Assembly (NCBI RefSeq): GCF_014196505.1 | Contig: NZ_JACIDW010000007.1 | Location: forward strand, 113,915-177,914 | From: Rhizobium metallidurans | GTDB taxonomy: Bacteria > Pseudomonadota > Alphaproteobacteria > Rhizobiales > Rhizobiaceae | Length of the DNA stretch: 64,000 bases | Direction of reading: 5' to 3' | Part shown: positions 55,301-62,430 of the stretch, in pieces | Layout: the number at the start of each line of letters is the position of its first letter | How positions within the stretch are numbered: the stretch's first letter is position 1 | Made by a program: the position numbers and the translations under genes | Notes under the pieces: model-generated | Told to the model about the DNA's origin: nothing | Seen by the model: the letters and a program-made list of their open reading frames with translations, nothing else | Databases searched by the model: none

Positions 55301-57623
55301 GCGCGATCTGGCTCGACTTCAGGGCGGCGAACTGGATCGTGTCGAGAGCGCCGAGGCTTTCGGTCGAGAGCTGGGCGATGGCCTTCGTGCTGATCGCGCC
55401 GACTTCGTCGGTCGTGAACGTCACGATGTCGTCGCTCGACATGGCGCCGATCTGGGTGGCCGTCAGCGCGGCAACCTGGACGCTCGTGAAGGCGCCGACC
55501 TGTTCGGTGGACATCCCGTCGATCTGCGCGGTCGTCAGGGCGGCGATCTGCGCGGTCTTCAGCAGCGCGACATTGGCGCTCGAAAGAGCGGCGACGGCGT
55601 CGGTGGAGAGACCGGAGATCTGCTTGGAGGTCAGCGCGCCGACCTGGTCGCTGGTCAGGAGAGCGACGTTCTCGGTGGAGATGGCGCCGAGCTGATCGCT
55701 GCTGAGGAGAGCGATCTGGCTCGACTTCAGCGCGACGATCTGACCGCTGCCGAGGGCGGCGATGTCGTTGGTGGTCAGGCCCGTGAGAGCCTTGGTGCTG
55801 ATGGCCGCGATTTCATCCGTGGTGAAGGCGAAGACGCCGTCCGTCGACATCGCGCCGAGCTGTGCCGAGCTCAGCACGCCGATCTGGGTGCTGGTCAGCG
55901 CCTTGATCTGGTCGGACGACATCGAACCGATCTGCGTCGAGCTGAGGGCCGCGATCTGCGCGGTCTTCAGAAGAGCGACGTTGTCGGTCGAAATCGCGCC
56001 GATCTCGTCGGCGCCGAACGCCGCGATCTGCTTGGAGTTCAGGGCGCCGATCTGGTCGCTGTTCAGGAGAGCGACGCTGTCCGTGGTGAGCGCGCCGATC
56101 TGGGCTGTGCTGAGAAGAGCGACCTGGCTCGACTTAAGGGCGCCGATCTGCAGGCTGTCGAGAGCGCCGATGACGTCTGTCGAAAGGCCGGAGAGAGCCT
56201 TTGTGCTGATGGCGGCGATTTCGTCGGTCGTGAAGGTTGCGATGTCTTCGGTCGAGAGGGCGGCGAGTTCCGAGGAGGTCATCGCGCCGATCTGCGCGCC
56301 TGTCAGCGCGGAAATCTGCTCGGAAGACATGGCGGCGATCTGGCTGTTGCTCAGAGCCGCGATCTGCGCGGTCTTCATGATGGCGACGTTGTCGGTGCTG
56401 AGCGCGGCGACATCATCGGTGGTCAGAGCCGAAAGCTGCTTCGAGGTCAGGGCGACGACCTGGTCGCTCTTCAGCGCGCCGATCTTCTCGGAACCCAGAG
56501 AGGCGATCTGCGACGTGGTCAGGAGCGCGACCTGGCTGGACTTCAGGGCGGCGAACTGGGCGGTGTCGAGGGCACCGAGCGTAGCGGTCGAGAGGCCAAC
56601 CAGGGTCTTCGTGCTGATGGCCGCGATTTCGTCGGTGGTGAAGGTCGCGATGTCTTCGGTGGTCAGGGCGCCGAACTGCGCGGAAGAGAGCGCCGCGGTC
56701 TGGGCCGAGTTGAATGCGCCGACCTGGTTGGCGTCAAGCGCCGCGAGCTGGTCGGTGGTGAGAGCCGCGACCTGCGTCGACTTCAGCGCGACGATCTGGT
56801 CGGTGGAAAGCGATGCGATCACTTCGGTGGCAAGCGAAGCAAGCTGCTTGGAGCCGAGAGCGCCGATCTGCGAGCCGGTCAGAACGCCGATCTGGTCGGA
56901 GCTCAGGGCGCCGAACTGGGCGCTGCTGAGCAGAGCGATCTGGCTGGTCTTGAGCGCGACGATCTGGTTGCTGGTGAGGCCTGCCATGCCATCGGTCGTC
57001 AGACCGCCGAGCGCCTTGGTGCTGATGGCCGCGATCTCGTCGGTCGAGAACAGCGCGATGCCTTCCGAGGAGATGGCGCCGAGCTGAGCCGAGGTGAGGA
57101 CCGCGGTCTGCGTGGAGGTGAGAGCGGCGATCTGGCCGGTGGAGAGAACGGAGATCTGCGAGCTGCTCAGCGCGCCGACCTGCGTGCTCTTCAGAACGGC
57201 GATCTGGTCGGTCGTGAAGGCGGCGACGTCTTCCGTACCCATGGAAGCGATCTGCTTCGACGTAAGGGCGGCGACCTGGCCGGTCGAGAGAGCGCCGATC
57301 AGTTCGGAGCTGAGGTTTGCGACCTCATTGGTGGAGAGAGCGGCGACCTGGGCGGTGGAGAAGCCGCCGAGCTGCGCCGTGGAAAGAACCGCCAGCTGCT
57401 CGAGCTTGAGGCCGACCAGCGCGGTCGCCGATACGGCGCTCATCTGCTGGGAGGAAAGAGCAACGAAGTCCTGGGTTTCGATTGCGCCGAGCTGCGTCGA
57501 GCTCAGGGCCTTGATCTGTGTCGTCGTGAGCGACGCCACGTCGTTGGAAGACAGATTTGCGATCGCGGTCGTCGACAGCGCCCGGATCTGATTGACGGTC
57601 AGAGAAGAAACAATGGAAGTCAT
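52386..57623 (-). CDS. Giant octapeptide-repeat protein (216 perfect-register octads)
   Basis: A 1745-residue protein of no family I recognise. After MTSIVSS, residues 8-1735 are 216 octads with no insertion or deletion, ending in a 10-residue tail (IIAAYAALNV). The octad is [LIMF]-[ST, also K/N/D/G]-[ST]-x-[QED]-[IVL]-x-x. Pattern L-[ST]-x-x-[QE]-[IV] is a helix capping box plus hydrophobic staple, so each octad may begin a short helix. I see no Cys, His or Trp and only one Arg, Pro and Tyr. Octads form a 17-octad super-repeat. No signal peptide or RTX motif is visible; secretion by a C-terminal signal is possible but unproven. It may be a surface or matrix protein. The GT41 gene follows downstream. 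Confidence 0.9.
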   Translation of the reverse strand: MTSIVSSLTVNQIRALSTTAIANLSSNDVASLTTTQIKALSSTQLGAIETQDFVALSSQQMSAVSATALVGLKLEQLAVLSTAQLGGFSTAQVAALSTNEVANLSSELIGALSTGQVAALTSKQIASMGTEDVAAFTTDQIAVLKSTQVGALSSSQISVLSTGQIAALTSTQTAVLTSAQLGAISSEGIALFSTDEIAAISTKALGGLTTDGMAGLTSNQIVALKTSQIALLSSAQFGALSSDQIGVLTGSQIGALGSKQLASLATEVIASLSTDQIVALKSTQVAALTTDQLAALDANQVGAFNSAQTAALSSAQFGALTTEDIATFTTDEIAAISTKTLVGLSTATLGALDTAQFAALKSSQVALLTTSQIASLGSEKIGALKSDQVVALTSKQLSALTTDDVAALSTDNVAIMKTAQIAALSNSQIAAMSSEQISALTGAQIGAMTSSELAALSTEDIATFTTDEIAAISTKALSGLSTDVIGALDSLQIGALKSSQVALLSTAQIGALTTDSVALLNSDQIGALNSKQIAAFGADEIGAISTDNVALLKTAQIAALSSTQIGSMSSDQIKALTSTQIGVLSSAQLGAMSTDGVFAFTTDEIAAISTKALTGLTTNDIAALGSGQIVALKSSQIALLSSDQLGAISTENVALLTSDQVGALTSKQISGLSTDAVAALSSANVALLKTAQIAALTTAQIDGMSTEQVGAFTSVQVAALTATQIGAMSSDDIVTFTTDEVGAISTKAIAQLSTESLGALDTIQFAALKSSQIALLTTSQVASLSTEKMAALGSDQVGALNSKQIAALSTGELAALTTDNVAILKTTQIAALSSAQVDAMTSDQIKALTSTQIGALSSGQLGALSSEDISTFTTDEIAAISTKSLSGLSTQAVGALDSNQVVALKSSQIAALGTIQLNALSTDNITKLLSDQILALSTSQLASLSTDEVAAISTANVGILKSTQVAALTTAQIGAMSTEQIGALNSDQVAVLTATQIGAMSSEDIVTFTTDEVGAISTKAIAQLSTESLGALDTAQFAALKSSQVALLTTSQVASLSTEKMAALGSDQLGALNSKQIAALTTADIAVLSTDNVALLKTGQIAALTTDQLVALTDDQVTALTATQIGSMNSAQLAVLSTDDISSFSTDEIAAISTKALAGLTTADINALSGDQVKALTSGQIALLSTGQIAALTTDNIAVLTSDQVGALKSNQIAALSTDEVAALTTDNVALLSSAQVSALNNTQIGAMSSDQIKALTSAQIGVLTADEFAAMSTDDIATFSTDEIAAISTKIIAALSTDTIEALDTVQFAALTTGQVALMSTAQIASLSTEKAVALSSDQIGALNSKQIAALSAADLAVLSTDNVALLKTGQVAALSTAQITAMTSDQLKALTSDQIGVLTSAQLGAMSTDGVSAFSTDEIAAISTKALTGLTTDDINVLSSAQIAALKTSQVALLTSSQIGAITTDNIAILSSDQVGALTSGQIKALTADEVGALTTDNVAILKTAQVAALTTDQITAMSSDQVKALTSGQVAVLTAAQIGAMSTDDIVSFTNDEIAAISTKAITELSSASIDAMSTDQFKALTTSQVALLTTGQIASLSTDKIVALSTDQIGVLNSKQIAALTTADVAVLTTIQVAGLKTSQVTSLTSAQIEAMTTDQIQAFDSTQIAALSSAEISAMSSEDIATFTTDEIAAISTKALAGLQTEDIAAMNSDQLGAFTSTQVPALNNAQAEAIIAAYAALNV
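52563..57050 (-). repeat. 408-bp super-repeat, 11 tandem copies within the octapeptide gene
   Basis: The landmark F-[ST]-[TN]-D-E-[IV]-x-A-I-S-T-K occurs 12 times, at residue 192 and then exactly every 136 residues up to 1688. Each interval is 17 octads (408 bp). Within each block octads 5 and 12 usually carry Lys at position 2 (LKSSQ, LKTAQ) and octad 17 usually carries an acidic pair (ED or DD). The copies are diverged from each other but keep exact length, so register is under strong selection. Confidence 0.9.
54395..55464 (-). repeat. Near-identical direct repeat, two super-repeat units apart
   Basis: About 254 bp at 54395-54648 and 55211-55464 are almost identical at DNA level, exactly 816 bp (two 408-bp units) apart. 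In protein terms super-repeats starting at residues 736 and 1008, with the octads around them, share long stretches such as FTTDEVGAISTKAIAQLSTE. This points to a recent two-unit duplication or gene conversion and a possible hot spot for length change. Confidence 0.8.
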
Positions 57624-58492
57624 GGACGAGCGCCCCTCGCGTTAGCTGATCAAAAGACATCATTCCCGCCCCGTCGGTCGGACGCGCATAGCCGCACTGA
57701 GGCCGGCCACACGGCGTCGTCGGCATCGACGATCCGGGTTTCCTGTCGGAACAAAATTGGGTCAAACTAAACATGGCTCGGACGAGCCAGCGCAAAAGGA
57801 GGGCATCATGCGCCCAGAGCCAAAGCGACTCTGATCCCTACGCCAATGAACGCGAATTTCTTAACCCCCGGCACCATTTGCCAGCGTCCATCATGGACCC
57901 ACCGGCCAACCGCGCCCCTCGGTAGAGCTATCGCGAGCAGTAGAACTCTTATTCGGCAGTCTTTAATTTCGAGTTAACGTCGGCTGTAGCTGAGCTGTAC
58001 TCCTGTTACAGATTCGGTCGCGGGAAGACTAAATCGGCATCTTTTTAGATGCAATTGGCACACTACCGATTTTTTTAAGCCGAAACCGGACATTCGACTC
58101 GCGGCACCAGCAACTATCGCGGGCGCCAGCGTAAATTCGCTATATCTAACTAATACCATTGAGCCGTAAGCAGACAAAAGGCAAAAAAGCGCGACTTGCT
58201 ACATTGAACGCAAGACTATCTATTGGAAGCATTATAAAAATGGCGGCGAATCATCATGCCGGAGCAAGTCATCCGACCCCTCGAAGGGGAAAATAGCAAA
58301 TAGCGGCGGCATGCTCCGGCAACATCTCGCGTCTCGCGTGCAATAATTTGCGACCAATTTTGGGGCAATCTTCACCGACACGGCCCGGCGAGCATTCCCC
58401 GATGCTGCGGCGCACACTGATTCATCCCCTTGGCAAGCCCGGCACAAGTAAAATGGCGTTCATGGAGCTATTGGGTGATAGGGACGAACAGA
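57624..58492. other. Long intergenic region upstream of the repeat-protein gene
   Basis: 869 bp between the repeat-protein gene (minus) and the plus-strand gene at 58493. Much of it (57830-58260) is AT-richer than the surroundings. Small open frames here lack ribosome sites and coding character, so I support no gene. It must hold both divergent promoters and, given its size, perhaps regulator sites; I could not define any. Confidence 0.45.
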
Positions 58493-59200
58493 ATGCGACT
58501 GTCTATATTGATTAGAGGCCACAACTTTCTTGAAAAGGATCGTTTCGGCCTGCCGATGGACGGGCGGGACAATGCCGCCTCCCTGCTTGAGAACGTGATA
58601 GCACCGATTCGCGCGAGGAATCCGGATGCCACCGTCTATCTGGCGACCTACGAAAGCCCGGCGCTGGCCGAGTTGCAGGAAAAATTCGCGCCATGCGAAC
58701 TGATCCTGCTCGACCCCAACGGAAGCTCGCAGGCGGAAACCTACAAGGAAGCGCTGAAGCATGTCTTCCAGAAGACCGATTTCGACGCTCTGGTGGTCGT
58801 CCGCTTCGATCTGGCGTTCAAGAAGCCCTTCGACGCCTGGAACCTGAAGATCGACATCAACAGCATCCACTTCACCTGGAAGGAATACCGCGACTACTGG
58901 CGCGATCACCGCCGCGTTGGCGATGCCATCCACGTCATCGGCAAGGCCGCCATTCCGGCCTTCCACAATGCGCTGATCATGAACCAGCTGGCCGGCCGAG
59001 GTCATCTGCACATGATGTACTATTACCTGCGCACGATGCACGACAATCTGAAGTTCATCGAGGACGGTTACTTCGACACCAACACGCTGTTCGCCAACCC
59101 CGAATGCGACAATCCGCTCTACACGGTCTTCAACCGACCGCGCCTGACCAGCATGGCAGGCAGCACCGGCATGGTCCTGCAGGAAATCCGCGCGGAATAG
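58493..59200 (+). CDS. Hypothetical protein, possibly glycosyltransferase-like
   Basis: A 235-residue protein without a family I can name securely. It begins MRLSILIRGHNFLEKDRFGL with an RGH segment, has a predicted Rossmann-like alternation (ATVYLATYESPALAELQEKF), a central VVRFDLAFKKPF and Tyr/Trp/His-rich stretches, and ends in IRAE. The layout and the RFD motif remind one of small sugar-transfer proteins in polysaccharide loci, but this is weak. ATG 58493 has AGGGA 8 nt upstream. It is followed by a strong terminator and faces a sugar-nucleotide operon, supporting a surface-glycan role. Confidence 0.75.
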   Translation: MRLSILIRGHNFLEKDRFGLPMDGRDNAASLLENVIAPIRARNPDATVYLATYESPALAELQEKFAPCELILLDPNGSSQAETYKEALKHVFQKTDFDALVVVRFDLAFKKPFDAWNLKIDINSIHFTWKEYRDYWRDHRRVGDAIHVIGKAAIPAFHNALIMNQLAGRGHLHMMYYYLRTMHDNLKFIEDGYFDTNTLFANPECDNPLYTVFNRPRLTSMAGSTGMVLQEIRAE

Positions 59201-59218
59201 CAAACAAGCCCGTTAACA

Positions 59219-59258
59219 AGAACGCCCGCATCGAGATCATCGATGCGGGCGTTCTGCT
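59219..59258 (+). terminator. Strong hairpin terminator
   Basis: AGAACGCCCGCATCGA (59219-59234) pairs perfectly with TCGATGCGGGCGTTCT (59240-59255) over 16 bp and is followed by GCTTTAT. It ends the transcript of the 58493-59200 gene and may also act on the converging operon whose last stop is at 59325. Confidence 0.85.
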
Positions 59259-59324
59259 TTATAGCACTGTCTTGAAAGTATAGCGCCCCGCGAAACCATC
59301 CGCGAATGCGCTCCTTGAGATAAA

Positions 59325-59651
59325 TCAGACGAGATACTTGTCGTTCTTGGCGCTCGGGATCTTGACGACGGTCACCGTCGCATCGGTCAGTGCCTCGAAC
59401 TGGTTGACCCTGCCCGGCTCGATATCGATGATGCTTCCCGCTTCCCACACCTGATCGATCATCCTGATGGTGCCGGAGACGACGAGCGTGATCTCGCGCG
59501 CGATCTTGTGATAGTGCGCCGCGTCCTTGTCGCCGGCCACGTAATGCTTCACGCCGACCTCGAACGCATCCGTCTTCACGACGGTGGGGTCGAAGTCGCC
59601 GACGAACCAGCCGCCGATCATGTCGTTCAGGGTCAGTGGCTTGTCGCTCAT
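59325..59651 (-). CDS. Cupin-domain protein
   Basis: A 108-residue single-domain cupin. The first cupin motif region GVKHYVAGDKDAAHYHKIAREITLVVSG carries the two histidines and Glu, and WEAGSIIDIEPGRVNQFEA the second. Small cupins in glycan loci often act as sugar-nucleotide isomerases or epimerases, or bind carbohydrate. Its ATG overlaps the stop of the nucleotidyltransferase-like gene at 59648 (ATGA). It is the last gene of the five-gene operon. Confidence 0.85.
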   Translation of the reverse strand: MSDKPLTLNDMIGGWFVGDFDPTVVKTDAFEVGVKHYVAGDKDAAHYHKIAREITLVVSGTIRMIDQVWEAGSIIDIEPGRVNQFEALTDATVTVVKIPSAKNDKYLV

Positions 59652-60370
59652 TTGTCGCCTTCCGTGACGGACAGCTCGATCAGCTGGCGATCCGACTTGA
59701 TCGGATGGAAGTCCTTGGCGTTGATCGGGAAGATGCCGATCTTCTTCCCCTCGAGCACCATCTCGTTATAGACGGGGCAGACATAGAACATGTTGTTGTG
59801 CCGCGCGTCCTTGCGGATCGCGTTCTTCGCCGCGCGCACGAAATCGCGTCCCTGGCGGAAATAGTAGAAGCCGGCCGTCGCGTTATCGCTGATCGGATGC
59901 TTCTCGGCCGCCTCGACCACCATGTTCTGGTCGTCGAGCCGGACGAAGGAGTAGCGCGGATGCACCGACTTGAAGGTCATCGTGCCGCCATCCAGTTCGC
60001 GCTCCACGAAGTTCTGGATCACGCCGTCGAAGGGCACCGTCAGGAATTCGTCGCCGTTGAGGATCAGGAGCGGCTGGTCGTTGTCGATATAGCCGGCGGC
60101 GAGCAGCGCCGTGCAGGCGGCCCCTTCCGTCTTGTCCTCGACCGAGACCACCGCGGCCTCCGGCGACAGCAGGCGCACGACCTCGTCGAGATGGTAGCGC
60201 GCCAGGTCCTTTTTCTGCATCGCCACGATGATGCGGTGGCCGGGGATCTTGGCGCATTCGGCCAGCTGCCGCTGCACCAGGGGTACGCCGTTGATTTCAA
60301 CCAGCGCGGTCGGATAGGCCTCCATCGCCTGGATGCGAGGCTCGCCGGCTATCAGGATCAGAATATTCAT
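59648..60370 (-). CDS. Degenerate nucleotidyltransferase-like protein
   Basis: A 240-residue protein with the nucleotidyltransferase fold. It aligns in pattern with the gene at 61669-62430 (TEGAACTALLAAGYIDNDQPLLI versus TEGAACTVLLARDEIDNDQPMMI; ISDNATAGFYYFRQGRDFV versus ISDHATVGIYNFRKGSDFV). The N-terminal signature, however, is altered: where the family has G-x-G-x-R and PKPL it reads AGEPRIQAMEAYPTALVEI. Activity may be lost or changed. It lies 10 bp after the HAD gene in the same operon. Confidence 0.85.
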   Translation of the reverse strand: MNILILIAGEPRIQAMEAYPTALVEINGVPLVQRQLAECAKIPGHRIIVAMQKKDLARYHLDEVVRLLSPEAAVVSVEDKTEGAACTALLAAGYIDNDQPLLILNGDEFLTVPFDGVIQNFVERELDGGTMTFKSVHPRYSFVRLDDQNMVVEAAEKHPISDNATAGFYYFRQGRDFVRAAKNAIRKDARHNNMFYVCPVYNEMVLEGKKIGIFPINAKDFHPIKSDRQLIELSVTEGDK

Positions 60371-60380
60371 CGCAAGCTCA

Positions 60381-61007
60381 TCAACCGTGGATTTTTCGAA
60401 TGGTCTCGGTGATCCCCGGATAGTTCACATCCGAGATATCGTTCACCACCATGACATGCGCGCCGGAACCCTTGGCCGCCTTGATACCGTTCTCGTTGTC
60501 CTCGACGATCAGGCATTCCTCGGGCGTCAGGCCCAGCATGGTGATCGCCTTCACATAGATCTCCGGGCTCGGCTTGCCGTGCTTGACGTCCTCGTTGCTC
60601 AGCTGGAACTCGAGATAGCCGTCGAGGGCGGCCCTCGACATCATCAGCGACACCGTGCTCTTGATCGAGTTCGACGCCACCGCGAGCCGGTAACCGTCTT
60701 CCCTCAGCCGCGCCAGCGCGTATTCCTGCTTGAAGGTCGGCTTGCACTTGGTGTGGATCATCTCGGTCGTGTAGAGCTGCTTCATCTCGTTGATGAAGCC
60801 GTGCAGCGCCTCCGGAAGTCCGCGCGTCGTCGTCAGGATCTCGAGCTTGCGCCGTGTCGGCAGGCCGTCGAAGATCGTCAGGTGCTCGTGCAGCGGGATC
60901 GTGTATCCGAAGAGCTCCAGCGCCCGGTTGAGCGCCTCGTAGTGCCATTCGCGTGCATCGATCAGCACGCCGTCCATGTCGAAGATAATTGCCTTAAGCG
61001 TGGTCAT
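60381..61007 (-). CDS. HAD-superfamily phosphatase/phosphomutase-like
   Basis: A 208-residue HAD hydrolase, beta-phosphoglucomutase-like subgroup. Motif I is IIFDMDGVLIDA with both aspartates, motif II is ASNSIKST, the lysine is in KHGKPSPEIY and motif IV is VEDNENGI. A helical cap lies between. ATG 61007 starts the conserved strand and overlaps the upstream stop (ATGA); the in-frame extension to 61106 falls inside the neighbouring gene. It probably dephosphorylates or isomerises a sugar phosphate in the pathway of this operon. Confidence 0.9.
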   Translation of the reverse strand: MTTLKAIIFDMDGVLIDAREWHYEALNRALELFGYTIPLHEHLTIFDGLPTRRKLEILTTTRGLPEALHGFINEMKQLYTTEMIHTKCKPTFKQEYALARLREDGYRLAVASNSIKSTVSLMMSRAALDGYLEFQLSNEDVKHGKPSPEIYVKAITMLGLTPEECLIVEDNENGIKAAKGSGAHVMVVNDISDVNYPGITETIRKIHG

Positions 61008-61672
61008 GCTGCGTCCCGGCCAGTCAGTATCAGTTGCGCGCGCTCCGGAAAGTCGGTGCAGACGGAAAGCCCGTCCCGCTCGTTGAGCCCCGAAGACACC
61101 AGCCACTGGAGAAATGGTTCATATTCGTCGTGGCGCCCGTGAAGATCCGGCGCCACCAGCGTCGCCTGCTTGCCGTCGGCGAGGATGCGCTCGATCAGCG
61201 CCGCGTCGTACCAGCGCCCAGGCAGGAAATTGTCGATCCACACACCGCTGACGCCGGGATTGTCGTAGAGCGACGCCTCGCGCTCATATTCGCTGAGACG
61301 CGTGAACGAGACCATCTTGCGCTTCACGCCCTGGATGAGATCGGGGACCGACGCATCGAAAAGGAAATAGTTGCTGTAGCCTTCGCTCGACAGAACCTCG
61401 GCCAGCATGTCGTGCAGGCCATCGGCCTTGATGTTCAGCGCCAGCAACGGCGAGCCGTGCTGCTTGGCGATCCGGAGCAACTCGGCGAACGAGATCTCTC
61501 CCCCGCGCGGAATGTCGTGCGAGATGACGATCGAAGGCGCGCCGTCCGCCTGGCTGTCGCGCACGTCGGTCTCCGTGCCGAAGCCGAGCGAAAACGAGCG
61601 AACGAAGGCCTCGACCGTGTTCTTCTCCTCAGGGGTCTTCCAGTAGCCGCGATGGCTCAGAACCTCGATCAT
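61004..61672 (-). CDS. PI-PLC/glycerophosphodiesterase-like protein
   Basis: A 222-residue TIM-barrel-type phosphodiesterase-like protein. SHRGYW contains the catalytic HRG, NTVEAF the metal Glu, TETDVRDSQDG-like sequence the E-x-D pair, and ISHD the second catalytic His, which is the arrangement of glycerophosphodiester phosphodiesterases. It has no signal peptide, so it is cytosolic. It overlaps both neighbours by 4 bp. Embedded between nucleotidyltransferase and HAD genes, it may act on a phosphodiester-linked sugar or glycerol precursor. Confidence 0.85.
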   Translation of the reverse strand: MIEVLSHRGYWKTPEEKNTVEAFVRSFSLGFGTETDVRDSQADGAPSIVISHDIPRGGEISFAELLRIAKQHGSPLLALNIKADGLHDMLAEVLSSEGYSNYFLFDASVPDLIQGVKRKMVSFTRLSEYEREASLYDNPGVSGVWIDNFLPGRWYDAALIERILADGKQATLVAPDLHGRHDEYEPFLQWLVSSGLNERDGLSVCTDFPERAQLILTGRDAA

Positions 61673-62430
61673 ACCGAAACACCCAGCGACCGCGTCACGT
61701 CGAAGGACAGAGGCAGGCTCTGGAAATGGCTGAGATCCTCGGGCACGCCGAGACCGTACATCCCGGCATCCACCGAGCCGATCGAATAGGCGCCGATCTT
61801 CGAACCGTCCTCGATCATGAAATTATACACCGGCGCCACGTAAAACTCGCCGTTGACGCGGAAATCGCGTTCGATCATCCGGTCCGCATGGGAGACGAAG
61901 TCGGAGCCCTTGCGGAAATTGTAGATACCGACGGTCGCGTGATCGGAAATCACCTGCTTCTCGACGACGTTGTCGATATAGCCATCGGCGCCGAAGGAGA
62001 CGAAGCTCCACTTCGGATCATCCGCCGTCATCGTCATGATCATCCCGTCGAGATCGCCCATGGCCTCGAGGTAGTCGTCGATATCGACGTCGATATACTG
62101 GTCGCAATTGGCGATCATCATCGGCTGATCGTTATCGATCTCGTCGCGGGCGAGCAGCACCGTGCAGGCGGCCCCCTCGGTCACCTGTTCGACGAGAAAG
62201 ATCTCGCAGCCCGGCGCCCAGGCGCGCAGCTTCTCGCCCAGCCCGTGCTCCCTGATGTGGGCGGCCTGGCAGATGAAGATGAAGCGATGCTCGACGGACG
62301 GGCGAAGGTTTTCGATCACCAGCCGGATCATCGGCACGCCGTGCACGGGCAGAAGAGGCTTGGGAAGAGTATAGCCGGCCTTGGCGAAGCGGCTTCCATG
62401 CCCTGCCATTGGTACGACGATGTTCAACAT
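61669..62430 (-). CDS. Sugar-phosphate nucleotidyltransferase
   Basis: A 253-residue NTP-transferase with the intact signature MAGHGSRFAKAGYTLPKPLLPVHG (residues 8 onward: G-x-G-S-R-F and PKPL) and a metal-binding NCDQYIDVDIDD region. It should join an NTP with a sugar phosphate or polyol phosphate. ATG 62430 begins the conserved strand; upstream in-frame codons to 62475 have no support. It is the first gene of the five-gene coupled operon (nucleotidyltransferase, GDPD-like, HAD, degenerate nucleotidyltransferase, cupin). The IS66 element starts about 240 bp upstream. Confidence 0.92.
   Translation of the reverse strand: MLNIVVPMAGHGSRFAKAGYTLPKPLLPVHGVPMIRLVIENLRPSVEHRFIFICQAAHIREHGLGEKLRAWAPGCEIFLVEQVTEGAACTVLLARDEIDNDQPMMIANCDQYIDVDIDDYLEAMGDLDGMIMTMTADDPKWSFVSFGADGYIDNVVEKQVISDHATVGIYNFRKGSDFVSHADRMIERDFRVNGEFYVAPVYNFMIEDGSKIGAYSIGSVDAGMYGLGVPEDLSHFQSLPLSFDVTRSLGVSV

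Noticed and set aside
52386..57623. Possible CRISPR array or DNA satellite
   Set aside because: The repetition is at the codon level with an open frame throughout, 24-bp octads without spacers, and diverged DNA; it is a repeat-protein gene.
52386..57623. TAL-effector or pentapeptide-repeat protein
   Set aside because: The LTPEQV-like likeness is limited to six residues and there is no 34-residue unit; the period is 8, not 5, so pentapeptide repeats are excluded.
52428..57770. A 1780-codon open frame on the plus strand, antisense to the octapeptide-repeat gene
   Set aside because: It mirrors the repeat gene because the repeated GC-rich codons leave no stop in that frame. Its protein is a low-complexity Arg/Gly/Asp mixture and it lacks a convincing start; the minus-strand frame has the ordered octads.
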